Source: JASBRS01 sp964496495 (lineage in GTDB: Bacteria; Deinococcota; Deinococci; Deinococcales; Trueperaceae). From it: DNA of 64,000 nt. Within the stretch, counting starts at the first letter, position 1, and every line of letters begins with the position of its first letter. Under the pieces are notes generated by a model that was given only the letters and a program-made list of their open reading frames with translations, had not been told where the DNA came from and did not search any database. A program made the position numbers and the translations under genes. The stretch spans positions 15,515-79,514 of the forward strand of contig CAZBZU010000009.1 in NCBI GenBank assembly GCA_964496495.1, given 5' to 3'. This document shows, in pieces, positions 42,035 to 49,931 of the stretch.

Positions 42035-42592
42035 ATGATCGACGACCGCTGGGGGACGCGGGAGGGGGTGGGGCTTCACTGCCTCGTCCAGCAGGGGTCT
42101 GCGGATAGGGTGCCGCTGGTGTACGTGCCCGGGAGCCTGGGGAGAGCCGAGGAGTTCCGGGCTGAGATGGGGCGTCTGGCTCCGCGCGCGACGTTGGCGG
42201 TGGACAAGCGGGGCGTGGTCGAGGGCGAGAGTGCACCGGAGGTGGGCTACGCGTTCGAGGACCGCGTGGCCGACCTCGAGGCTGTGGTGGCGGACGCGGC
42301 GTTGGGTCCTGCGTGTGTGATGGCGTTCTCGTTGGGCGTGCCGGTCGCCATCAGGTACGCGGCGCGTCATCCTGGCCTGGTGCGTGGGTTGATCCTGCTG
42401 GACCATCCTGCCCGGTACCCGGCACGTGACGGCGCCTGGCTCGAGCGAGCCATCCCGTTCGCGCGAGAGCGTGGCATCCCGGAGCTACGGCTGGAGGTCT
42501 TCGAGGACGCTGGCCACGAGGTGTTCCGGCCGGACTACGAGCGCTTCATGCGCGTGATCGAGGGGTTCTTGCAGGACCTCGACGCCCGATGA
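42035..42592 (+). CDS. Alpha/beta hydrolase, shortened
   Basis: This codes for 185 residues, against about 250 for the family. PLVYVPGSLGRAEEF is the oxyanion segment, VMAFSLGVPVAIRYAARHPG near residue 94 carries the nucleophile Ser, and LEVFEDAGHEVFRPDYERF near 155 the catalytic His. Only about 60 residues separate Ser and His, so the cap and the strand with the catalytic Asp are largely missing, as if deleted between DHPARYPARDGAWLERA and RGIPELRLEV. It may be inactive. CATAAT at 42024-42029 is a -10 candidate 5 bases before the ATG. Confidence 0.7.
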   Translation: MIDDRWGTREGVGLHCLVQQGSADRVPLVYVPGSLGRAEEFRAEMGRLAPRATLAVDKRGVVEGESAPEVGYAFEDRVADLEAVVADAALGPACVMAFSLGVPVAIRYAARHPGLVRGLILLDHPARYPARDGAWLERAIPFARERGIPELRLEVFEDAGHEVFRPDYERFMRVIEGFLQDLDAR

Positions 42593-42818
42593 GCAGCGGT
42601 GTGGACGTTCCAGCAGAATGTGCGGGTACTCCCGAATCGCGTGCTCTTCGCAGACGCCACCTCGGGGCGAACGCGGCGCACGCCCGGGCCGCCCGGCATC
42701 AGCGATGGGTCGACGGCGGCTTCTGGTCCCCGGCGCTGTGCGCCGTCCAAGTGGTGGGTACCTGCACCTGCGCACTACGCTTGCCCGCGCAACACACGCC
42801 GCCCACCAGTCCGAGTGC

Positions 42819-42845
42819 TAACCTGCGATACCCCCGGGGGGTGTC
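42819..42845 (+). promoter_or_regulatory. CsoR-like C5/G-tract operator
   Basis: GATA-CCCCC followed by GGGGGG-TGTC at 42827-42845 is close to the T-A-C-C-C-C...G-G-G-G-T-A palindrome bound by CsoR/RcnR metal and sulfur sensors. A possible -10 (TAACCT, 42819-42824) lies immediately before it. It is 110 bases upstream of the DUF302 gene; the rest of 42593-42954 shows nothing recognisable. Confidence 0.5.
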
Positions 42846-42954
42846 TCTGCCGCTGGCGACACGACCCCGGCGGGGGACATGCCCATCATGGGTGCAAGGC
42901 AGTGGAGAGGCGGCGCGGGCCGCCGGCGAGGGGGAAGACCGAGGAGGAGCGAGC

Positions 42955-43368
42955 ATGGCGCACTACGGCATGAGCATCACGGTTCCGGGCGGCTTCGGCG
43001 AGGTGAAGGAGCGGGTGGTGGCGGCGCTCCAGGAGCAGGGCTTCGGCGTGCTCACCACCATCGACGTGCAGGCCACCCTCAAGCAGAAGCTGAATGAGGA
43101 CATGGAGCGCTATGAGATCCTGGGTGCGTGCAACCCGGCGCTGGCGCACAAGGCCCTGGAGACCGACCGCGAGATCGGCCTGCTGCTGCCGTGCAACGTG
43201 GTACTGCGTGAGTCCGGCTCCGGCATCCAGGTGAGCATCCTCGACCCCGAGGAGATGTTCTCGCTGGTCGATGGCATGACGGCCGGCGAGCTGGCGCAGC
43301 TCCCGTCCGAAGCCAAGGCCAGGCTGCGGGCGGCGCTCGAGGCGATCGCGGCGGCGCCGACCCCCTGA
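42955..43368 (+). CDS. DUF302 domain protein
   Basis: This codes for 137 residues. VKERVVAALQEQGFGVLTTIDV followed by YEILGACNPALAHKALETD and GLLLPCNVVLRE is the DUF302 fold, with its two conserved cysteines in the GACNP and LPCNV loops. These cytosolic proteins are often found beside copper or sulfur genes; their biochemical function is not settled. GAGGAGGAG precedes the ATG. A CsoR-like operator upstream suggests metal or persulfide control. Confidence 0.92.
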   Translation: MAHYGMSITVPGGFGEVKERVVAALQEQGFGVLTTIDVQATLKQKLNEDMERYEILGACNPALAHKALETDREIGLLLPCNVVLRESGSGIQVSILDPEEMFSLVDGMTAGELAQLPSEAKARLRAALEAIAAAPTP

Positions 43369-43424
43369 GCGGCGGGGGGTCGCGGGACGCGGCGTGAAGC
43401 CGAGCCCCCGCCGAGAGGGCATCG

Positions 43425-43444
43425 GCCGGGCCGGCCGGCCCGGC
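43425..43444. terminator. 20-base perfect palindrome between convergent genes
   Basis: GCCGGGCCGG and its reverse complement are directly adjacent at 43425-43444, between the stops of the DUF302 and DinB genes. It could end transcripts from both sides, although it lacks a loop and a T-run. Confidence 0.4.
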
Positions 43445-43463
43445 GCCGCCTTCGGCGCCCGCG

Positions 43464-43940
43464 CTAGCGCGTCACCTGCAGGATCTGCCGCACTGCACCG
43501 AGGTGGTAGGCGCAGTGGGCGATGACGGCGAAGGCGCCGCCCACCTCCCGGTCGCTCCAGGACGTCAGCTCGAGCAGGCTGCGCTGCACGCGCTCGGCGG
43601 TCTCCACGAAGGCGGACCTGACCTCGGCCCAGGCCGCCTCGTCGACCTCGCGGACGCGCCAGCTCTCGGCCCAATCGACACGCTCGTCGCTGCCGGCCAT
43701 GTAGCGCAGCGAGGTCTCCAGGTGGAAGCGGGCGTGGTCCACGTGGCCGGCGATGGTGGTGCCGCCGGGCACCAGACTGGTCGACGCCTGCTCGGCGCTG
43801 ATGCTCTCGAGGGTGGGATACCAGCCGGTTCGCTGGTCCAGGTAGGCGGACCCGCCCGGCCTCTGCGGCGACGCGAAGGTCTCCTCGAGGAGGAAGCTGA
43901 GGTTGCCGTGGAACGCTTGCGACAGATCCGTGGTCGCCAC
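43464..43940 (-). CDS. DinB-like metal-binding protein
   Basis: This codes for 158 residues. TIAGHVDHARFHLETSLRYM near residue 62 and VIAHCAYHLGAVRQIL near the end supply the three His positions of the DinB/YfiT four-helix bundle, which binds Zn, Ni or Fe. Family members are thiol-S-transferases or have unknown roles in stress. The start is a GTG at 43940 with AGGAGG 6 bases before it. The promoter at 43993-44022 holds a palindrome, so it is regulated. Confidence 0.85.
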   Translation of the reverse strand: MATTDLSQAFHGNLSFLLEETFASPQRPGGSAYLDQRTGWYPTLESISAEQASTSLVPGGTTIAGHVDHARFHLETSLRYMAGSDERVDWAESWRVREVDEAAWAEVRSAFVETAERVQRSLLELTSWSDREVGGAFAVIAHCAYHLGAVRQILQVTR

Positions 43941-43992
43941 GGTGCGCCTCCTGCCTGGCGCCGCGATGCGCGGGGGCGCCGGTCGATGACGA

Positions 43993-44022
43993 AGTATGCC
44001 TCAAAAATTAAGGCAATGTCAA
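43993..44022 (-). promoter_or_regulatory. Promoter and operator of the dinB-like gene
   Basis: On the minus strand TTGACA (44022-44017) and CATACT (43998-43993) are 18 bases apart. The spacer and the start of the -10 box contain TGCCTCAA-AAA-TTAAGGCA (43997-44015), a palindrome with one mismatch per arm pair. A repressor bound there would cover the promoter. It is the most AT-rich spot for several kilobases. Confidence 0.7.
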
Positions 44023-44096
44023 GCTGGCACCGTCGCGCGAGGCGCGCGCTGTCCGGCCGGCCGGGCGGCGCCGTCGGCGGGCCGATCGGCCGCACG

Positions 44097-44840
44097 CTAC
44101 TCCCAGCGGAAGATGCTCGCCGCGAGCGCTGTGCCGACGGCGAACAGCCCCACGAGCACGACGAGAGGGAGCCACGCTTCCGTCCACGCTCCGCCCTGCC
44201 ACAGGCGCTGCAGCAGCTCGACGAGCTGCGTCAGCGGTGAGTAGCGGGCCACGCGGCGCACGTTGTCCGGCAGGACGGCGAGCGGAACCGCTGAGCCCGA
44301 GAGCATGATGAGCGGGTACACGAGCACGTTCGCCAGCACCAGGGCAGCCCCTTGCGTCGGCACCGCGGCGGCCAGCACGTAGCCCGCCGCCAGGAACGCC
44401 AGCACGCCGAGCATGACCGCGCCCACGACGGCCGCCAGGCTCCCGGAGGGCTCCGCCCCGAAGGCCACGATGCCCAACACCAGCGCCAGCACGATGCTTA
44501 CCACGGCGCCGGCGAACCGCACCAGCACGTCGGCCGCGATGAAGGTGAGCGGCCGCAGCGGGGTCGCGCGGAAGCGCCGCAACGCCCCGGACTCCCGTTG
44601 CGTGACGATGTCGACCGGCACCAGCACGAAGCTGGAGATCGCCACCACGATGGCGGCGAAGCCCGCCAGGTTGGCGTCGAGGTAGCCGCGGCCGCCGAAC
44701 TCCGGGCGCGCGGCGTTGCCGAAGATGAGCCCCATGATGACCGTGTAGAGCGGCGCGAAGGCGATCAGGAAGAACGCCGCCGGGGGCTCCCGGAGGGTGC
44801 GTTTGGCCTGCACTCCGAGGAGCAGCGCGAAGGCCCTCAC
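44097..44840 (-). CDS. ABC-2 exporter permease
   Basis: This codes for 247 residues with six spans. KRTLREPPAAFFLIAFAPLY at the N-terminus and MLSGSAVPLAVLPDNVRRVARYSPLTQLVELL near residue 185, landmarks of the ABC-2 fold, mark it as an exporter permease. The GTG at 44840 overlaps the stop of the ATPase gene as GTGA. It is the last gene of the AbrB-ATPase-permease operon. Confidence 0.88.
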   Translation of the reverse strand: MRAFALLLGVQAKRTLREPPAAFFLIAFAPLYTVIMGLIFGNAARPEFGGRGYLDANLAGFAAIVVAISSFVLVPVDIVTQRESGALRRFRATPLRPLTFIAADVLVRFAGAVVSIVLALVLGIVAFGAEPSGSLAAVVGAVMLGVLAFLAAGYVLAAAVPTQGAALVLANVLVYPLIMLSGSAVPLAVLPDNVRRVARYSPLTQLVELLQRLWQGGAWTEAWLPLVVLVGLFAVGTALAASIFRWE

Positions 44841-45763
44841 GCTGGATGCTCCTCGCGCATCTCGCGGCCTGTGAGGGTGAGGAACACGTCCTCGAGGCTG
44901 GACTGCTCGGTGCCGAGATCCCGCGGCCACAGATCGGCGCGCGCCAGCACGCCCAGCACCTCGCCCGGGAAGCGGCTGTCGCTCCCGCGGACCGTCACGC
45001 TGCCGCCCTCCTGCTCCACGCTGGTGACGCCTGCGAGCGCCTCCAGCTCCGCCACGGGCGCACGCCCGTCCACGGTGAAGCGCAAGGTGTTCCCGGCCCC
45101 GATGGAGCGCACCAGTGCCGGCACGGTGTCGAGGGCGATGATCCTGCCGTGGTCGATGATGGCCACGCGGCCGCACAGCCGCTCGGCCTCCTCCATGACG
45201 TGCGTCGTGAGGACCACGGTCGTGCCGGCGTCACGGATGTCGCGGATCACGTCCCAGATGGCCAGGCGCGCCTGCGGGTCGAGGCCCGTCGTCAGCTCGT
45301 CCAGGAAGACCAGCTCCGGGGCGTTCACCAGCGCCAGCGCGATGAACACGCGCTGACGCTGGCCGCCGGAGAGCCTGTCGACGTACGAGCCCAGCCTGCC
45401 GCCGAGCCCCAGGCGGTCCAGCAGCGCGTGCCAGTCGACCGGATCGGGGTAGAAGGAGGCGAACAGCGCCAGCGCCTCCCCGACCTTCAGCCTCGACAAC
45501 AGCGCCGAGGACTGCAGCTGCACGCCGATCCGTTGGCGGATCTCGCCCGGCCGGCGCTCCGGGTCCATGCCGAAGACCTCGACGCTGCCGCCGTCGCGGG
45601 TGCGGAGGCCCTCCAGGCACTCCATCAGGGTGGTCTTGCCGGCCCCGTTCGGGCCGATCATGCCGAAGATCTCGCCCTTGCGGACCTCCAGCGACACGCC
45701 GTCCAGCGCTTGCACGTCGCCGTAGCGCTTGCTGACGTCGGTGCAGCTAATCACGCTGGTCAT
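44837..45763 (-). CDS. ABC exporter ATP-binding protein
   Basis: This codes for 308 residues. MIGPNGAGKTTLMECLEGL is Walker A, RLSGGQRQRVFIALAL the signature and LVFLDELTTGLDP Walker B (Glu-Leu rather than the common Glu-Pro). The C-terminal 85 residues form the DrrA-type extension. It starts at the ATG at 45763 and overlaps the end of the AbrB-type gene by 17 bases, so the regulator and exporter are translationally linked. Confidence 0.92.
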   Translation of the reverse strand: MTSVISCTDVSKRYGDVQALDGVSLEVRKGEIFGMIGPNGAGKTTLMECLEGLRTRDGGSVEVFGMDPERRPGEIRQRIGVQLQSSALLSRLKVGEALALFASFYPDPVDWHALLDRLGLGGRLGSYVDRLSGGQRQRVFIALALVNAPELVFLDELTTGLDPQARLAIWDVIRDIRDAGTTVVLTTHVMEEAERLCGRVAIIDHGRIIALDTVPALVRSIGAGNTLRFTVDGRAPVAELEALAGVTSVEQEGGSVTVRGSDSRFPGEVLGVLARADLWPRDLGTEQSSLEDVFLTLTGREMREEHPA

Positions 45764-46034
45764 CGCTCTCCTCCGCCCGGCCTCCAATCGCCTTCTGGAG
45801 CTGCTCGAGCAGCGCCGACGAGCCTCGGAGGTTGCGCATGAGCAGGTCGATGGTCGTGAGGGCCAGGCCCTGCTCGGGATCGCCGAGGACCAGCAGCTTG
45901 TCTCCCGGAGCGATCCCGAAGTCCCGGCGCGCCTGCGCAGGGATCACGACCTGGCCGCGCTCGCTCACCGTCACCGCCCCGTAGAAGCCGCGGCCGCCGG
46001 GGCCGTACGAGGGTGGGTTCCTGTCGCCGGGCAT
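45747..46034 (-). CDS. AbrB/SpoVT-domain transcriptional regulator
   Basis: This codes for 95 residues. GAVTVSERGQVVIPAQARRD followed by FGIAPGDKLLVLGD is the SpoVT-AbrB swapped-hairpin DNA-binding domain. The remaining 45 residues form a helical tail (LLMRNLRGSSALLEQLQKAI). It heads the exporter operon and likely regulates it. The upstream spacer 46035-46100 is unusually AT-rich (TGATATGATTTGTATA on the minus strand), which suits both a promoter and AbrB-type binding. GAGAGCGAGG precedes the ATG. Confidence 0.88.
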   Translation of the reverse strand: MPGDRNPPSYGPGGRGFYGAVTVSERGQVVIPAQARRDFGIAPGDKLLVLGDPEQGLALTTIDLLMRNLRGSSALLEQLQKAIGGRAEESDDQRD

Positions 46035-46239
46035 GCATCGCCTCGCTCTCCCACAACCTACACCTATACAAATCATATCATGTATGTCGTGTAAATTGAA
46101 TCTCCACCATCGGGGGCGGTCAGCGTCGCCTGGCTTTCACACCCCACTCCCTTCCATTCGGTAACATCATGGCCTTGACGTGCCGCCGCACCGCACCGGC
46201 TGCGGGAGCGGGCGGCGCGACCTCACGGGGGTGGAGCGG

Positions 46240-48753
46240 GTGACGGGCAGGAACCTGAACCATGGCAACGACGCGCCCGCCGCGGGCGGCCGCGGCCGCC
46301 AGGGCGACGGCTACAAGTGGGTGGCGCTCTCCAACACCACGCTGGGCATCCTGATGGCCACCATCAACTCATCGATCGTGCTCATCTCCATGCCGGCCAT
46401 CTTCCGCGGCATCGCCATCAACCCCCTCGAGCCGCAGAACGTCAGCTACCTGCTGTGGATGCTGATGGGCTACATGGTCATCACCGCGGTCTTGGTGGTG
46501 AGCTTCGGGCGCGTGGGGGACATGTTCGGGCGCGTGAAGATGTACAACCTCGGCTTCCTGGTGTTCACCATCGGCTCGATCCTGCTGTCGCTGGTGTTCT
46601 GGACCGGTCCCTCGGCCGCCCTCACGCTCATCGGCCTGCGCGTGGTGCAGGGCGTGGGTGGGGCGCTGCTGATGGCGAACAGCGCCGCCATCCTCACCGA
46701 CGCCTTCCCGGCCGACCAGCGCGGCATGGCGCTGGGCATCAACACGGTGGCCGGCATCGCCGGCTCCTTCATCGGCCTGGTCATCGGCGGCCTGCTGTCG
46801 GTGGTCGACTGGCACCTGGTGTTCCTGGTGTCGGTGCCGGTGGGCATCTTCGGGACCGCCTGGGCGTACTTCCGCCTGCGCGAGGTGGGTGTGTCCAGCC
46901 GCGCGCGCATCGACTGGTGGGGCAACCTCACCTTCGCCGTCGGCCTCATCGCGCTGCTGGTGGGCATCACCTACGGCATCCAGCCCTACGGCAACAGCCC
47001 CACCGGCTGGGGCAACCCCTTCGTGATCGGCATGATCGTGGGCGGCATCGCCGTGGTGGCGCTCTTCGTGGTCGTCGAGACGCGCGTGCCGCAACCGATG
47101 TTCCGCCTCGGCCTGTTCCGCATCCGCGCCTTCTCGGCGGGCAACTTCGCCGGGCTGCTGGCCGCGATCGGCCGCGGCGGGCTGATGTTCATGCTGATCA
47201 TCTGGTTGCAGGGCATCTGGCTGCCGCTGCACGGCTACACCTACGAGTCGACGCCGCTGTGGTCGGCCATCTACATGCTGCCGATGACCGTCGGCTTCCT
47301 CATCGCCGGACCGATCTCCGGCTGGCTCTCCGACCGCTTCGGTGCCCGGCCCTTCGCGACCGGCGGCATGGCGGCGGCGGCCGCCACCTTCGCCCTGATG
47401 CTGCTGCTGCCGGCGAACTTCCACTACCTCTGGTTCGCCTTGCTGCTGCTCGCCAACGGGCTGGCGATGGGGCTGTTCTCGGCCCCCAACACCGCCGGCA
47501 TCATGAACTCGGTGCCCGCCAACGAGCGTGGCGTGGCCTCGGGCATGCGCGCCACCTTCCAGAACGCCGGCATGAATCTCTCGATCGGGCTGTTCTTCTC
47601 GTTGATGATCGCCGGCCTGGCCTCGACGCTGCCGACCACCATGCTCCACGGGCTCACCGCCCAGCAGGTGCCGGCGCAGGTGGCGCGGCAGGTCGCCAAC
47701 CTGCCGCCGGTGGGCAGCCTCTTCGCCGCCTTCCTGGGACTGAACCCCATGCAGTCGCTGCTGGGGCCGGTGCTGCACAGCCTGCCCCCGGCCAACGCGA
47801 CCTACCTGACCGGCAAGGTGTTCTTCCCGCACCTCATCTCGGGGCCGTTCATGGACGGCATGCATATCACCTTCACCTTCGCGATGATCATGATGATCGT
47901 CGCCGCCATCGCCTCCTGGGTGCGCGGCGGGCGCTACGTGCACGAGGAAGCGCCCGCGACTGCCGGGGTGGAGCGCGCGCTGGCAAGCGCTGCCGCGGGG
48001 CCGGACGCGCCCGCGCCGGCCGCGGCCGAGCCGGCGACCGCCAGGCGTGTCCCCGCGGCACGCCCCGAGATCGGCGGCGTGGAGGCTGCAGGCGCGCCGG
48101 CGGCCAGGCCGGTGGTGGCCATCTCGGCCGCGGCCGGCGCGGGCGAGAGCCGCATCGGGGCGGCGCTGGCCGAGCGTCTTGGCGTGCCGTTCGTGGACCG
48201 CGCCATCCCCCTGGAGCTCGAGGGCCGCGTCATCGAGGAGCTGGAGGGCAGCCGCTTCGGCGAGCACGAGGGTGGCCGGCTACTGCATCTGCTCGCCGAG
48301 CTGAGCGCCAGCTCCACCCTCTTCGGCATCCAGGGCGCGGTCGGCAATCAGGCCGCCATGCAGGCGCGCGACTACGTCGGGCGTGTGCGGCGGGCGTTGC
48401 TGGCGCTCTGCCGCGAGCGCGGCGCCGTGATCGTGGGGCACGGTGCCGCGGTGGCTCTTGCGGACCAGCCGGGGGTGCTGCGGGTGCGCCTCGGCGGCCC
48501 GCTGCAGCGTCGCGTGGAGGCGCTGATGCGAGACGAGGGGCTCGACCGGCCCGCCGCCCGCCGCCGCGCGGACCGCACCGACGCCGCCCGCAAGGCGTAC
48601 CTGAGGCGACTCTACGACCAGGAGCCGGACCACGCCCAGGGCTACCACCTGGTGCTGGACGCCACCGAGCTGGACGAGGAGGCTACGGTGGAGGCGCTGC
48701 TGGCGGCGGTGCGGGGCCTACGCGGCCAGGCGCCGGCGCCGGCCTCGGCGTGA
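46240..48753 (+). CDS. MFS (DHA2-type) transporter fused to a cytidylate kinase-like domain
   Basis: This codes for about 837 residues. Residues 1-565 are a 14-span MFS carrier of the DHA2 drug-exporter type (VVSFGRVGDMFGRVKMY, ALLMANSAAILTDAFPADQRG, FSAPNTAGIMNSVPANERG). After an Ala/Pro-rich linker of about 55 residues, residues 622-835 match the Cytidylate_kin2 family: VVAISAAAGAGESRIGAALAERLG, then FVDRAI, GAVIVGHGAAVALADQPG, VRLGGPLQRRVEAL, and a Tyr/Arg-rich lid ending YHLVLDATEL. The P-loop is AAGAGES, lacking the usual Lys, so kinase activity is doubtful. The start is uncertain: GTG 46240 or GTG 46180. I know of no function for this fusion. Confidence 0.85.
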   Translation: MTGRNLNHGNDAPAAGGRGRQGDGYKWVALSNTTLGILMATINSSIVLISMPAIFRGIAINPLEPQNVSYLLWMLMGYMVITAVLVVSFGRVGDMFGRVKMYNLGFLVFTIGSILLSLVFWTGPSAALTLIGLRVVQGVGGALLMANSAAILTDAFPADQRGMALGINTVAGIAGSFIGLVIGGLLSVVDWHLVFLVSVPVGIFGTAWAYFRLREVGVSSRARIDWWGNLTFAVGLIALLVGITYGIQPYGNSPTGWGNPFVIGMIVGGIAVVALFVVVETRVPQPMFRLGLFRIRAFSAGNFAGLLAAIGRGGLMFMLIIWLQGIWLPLHGYTYESTPLWSAIYMLPMTVGFLIAGPISGWLSDRFGARPFATGGMAAAAATFALMLLLPANFHYLWFALLLLANGLAMGLFSAPNTAGIMNSVPANERGVASGMRATFQNAGMNLSIGLFFSLMIAGLASTLPTTMLHGLTAQQVPAQVARQVANLPPVGSLFAAFLGLNPMQSLLGPVLHSLPPANATYLTGKVFFPHLISGPFMDGMHITFTFAMIMMIVAAIASWVRGGRYVHEEAPATAGVERALASAAAGPDAPAPAAAEPATARRVPAARPEIGGVEAAGAPAARPVVAISAAAGAGESRIGAALAERLGVPFVDRAIPLELEGRVIEELEGSRFGEHEGGRLLHLLAELSASSTLFGIQGAVGNQAAMQARDYVGRVRRALLALCRERGAVIVGHGAAVALADQPGVLRVRLGGPLQRRVEALMRDEGLDRPAARRRADRTDAARKAYLRRLYDQEPDHAQGYHLVLDATELDEEATVEALLAAVRGLRGQAPAPASA

Positions 48754-48780
48754 GGTAGCGCTAGCTCGCCCCGGCGGACC

Positions 48781-49851
48781 TCAGCGAGACGAGCCGACGG
48801 CCGGCACGATGAGGACCATGTCGGGGAAGATCAACTGCGGCTTGTCGATGAGGTGGCGGTTGGCTTGCAGGATGGCGGGCCAGCGGCTGCCGTCGTGGTA
48901 GAAGAACTGCGCGATGGACCACAGCGAGTCTGCCTGCTGGACCGTGTAGATGCCGCGGGCGCCGGTGAGCCGGGCGACCTGGCCCTGCGCCGCCTCGAGC
49001 CGCAGGCGCACGTCGGCCAGCTCGTTGCGCTGCGCCTGCGTCAGCTGCTGGAGGCCCTGCTGGTTCTGCAGCACGGAGCGCAGGTCGCGCGTGAGCGAGG
49101 CGGCGCGGTCCTGCGCGTCCTGCAGGCTGCCGGACGTCTGTTGAAGCTGGAGGGCCAGCTCGCTGCCCTGTTGCTGGGTGGTGGCGAGCTGCGACCGCAA
49201 GGCGTCCCGCTCGCTCTGCGCTTGCGCGACGTCGGCCTTCAGCGCGGCCGTCGCTTGCTGCGCCTTGGTGAGCTGCGCCTGCATGCCGGCGCGATCCGTT
49301 TGCGCCTGCACCAGCTGGGACATCAGTGCGTCGCGCTCCCCGCGGGCCTTGGTGAGGGCATCCTGGCTGGCGGAGAGCTGGTCCTTGAGGCGTGTGGCGT
49401 CGCCGTTGGCGGTGTCGAGCTGCCCCTGCAGGTCCGAGATCTTCGCCTGCAGATCGGCCACCTGGGTTTCGCTCGCGGCCGCCCTGTCGCTCTCGGCCCT
49501 CGCCGCGTCCAGCTGACTGGTCAGGGCGTCGATCTTGGACTGCGCGGCGGAGAGATCCTTGAGGGCCTGGTCGCGCTGCTTGGCGATGATGGCCGCCTGG
49601 GCCTCGGTGTCGGCCAGGTTCTTCTTGGCGCTATCGCGCTCCTGGTTGGCCTGGTCTAGCGCTCCCTTCGCCTGCTCGCCCGCCTTCTGCGCGGCGGCCA
49701 GCTCGACCTTCAGATCGCCCACCTGCTTCGCCAGCTCACGATTGGACGCCGTCAGCTGCCGTTCCCGCTGCGAGGGCCCGCAACCAGCGAGCATCACCCC
49801 CGCGCCGAACAGCAGGACGAGAAGCGCCAGTACCATCCGTCCCCGGCCCAC
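48781..49851 (-). CDS. Coiled-coil lipoprotein with C-terminal LysM-like domain
   Basis: This codes for 356 residues. The N-terminus ends in a lipobox (LAGC, Cys at residue 24), so it is a lipoprotein. Residues 30-300 are an unbroken heptad-rich coiled coil of Ala, Gln, Leu, Lys and Asp. The C-terminal 50 residues, YTVQQADSLWSIAQFFYHDG then ANRHLIDKPQLIFPDMVLIVP, form a LysM peptidoglycan-binding domain. It could bridge membrane and cell wall as a spacer about 40 nm long. It is a single gene, 28 bases from the convergent MFS fusion. Confidence 0.88.
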   Translation of the reverse strand: MGRGRMVLALLVLLFGAGVMLAGCGPSQRERQLTASNRELAKQVGDLKVELAAAQKAGEQAKGALDQANQERDSAKKNLADTEAQAAIIAKQRDQALKDLSAAQSKIDALTSQLDAARAESDRAAASETQVADLQAKISDLQGQLDTANGDATRLKDQLSASQDALTKARGERDALMSQLVQAQTDRAGMQAQLTKAQQATAALKADVAQAQSERDALRSQLATTQQQGSELALQLQQTSGSLQDAQDRAASLTRDLRSVLQNQQGLQQLTQAQRNELADVRLRLEAAQGQVARLTGARGIYTVQQADSLWSIAQFFYHDGSRWPAILQANRHLIDKPQLIFPDMVLIVPAVGSSR

Positions 49852-49931
49852 CGTGCACCTCCGACCGACTCCAAAGCCAGCGACACCTCAGCATAGTCAA
49901 TCGGCGGGCCGCACGCGTCCGGCCGGAGGCG

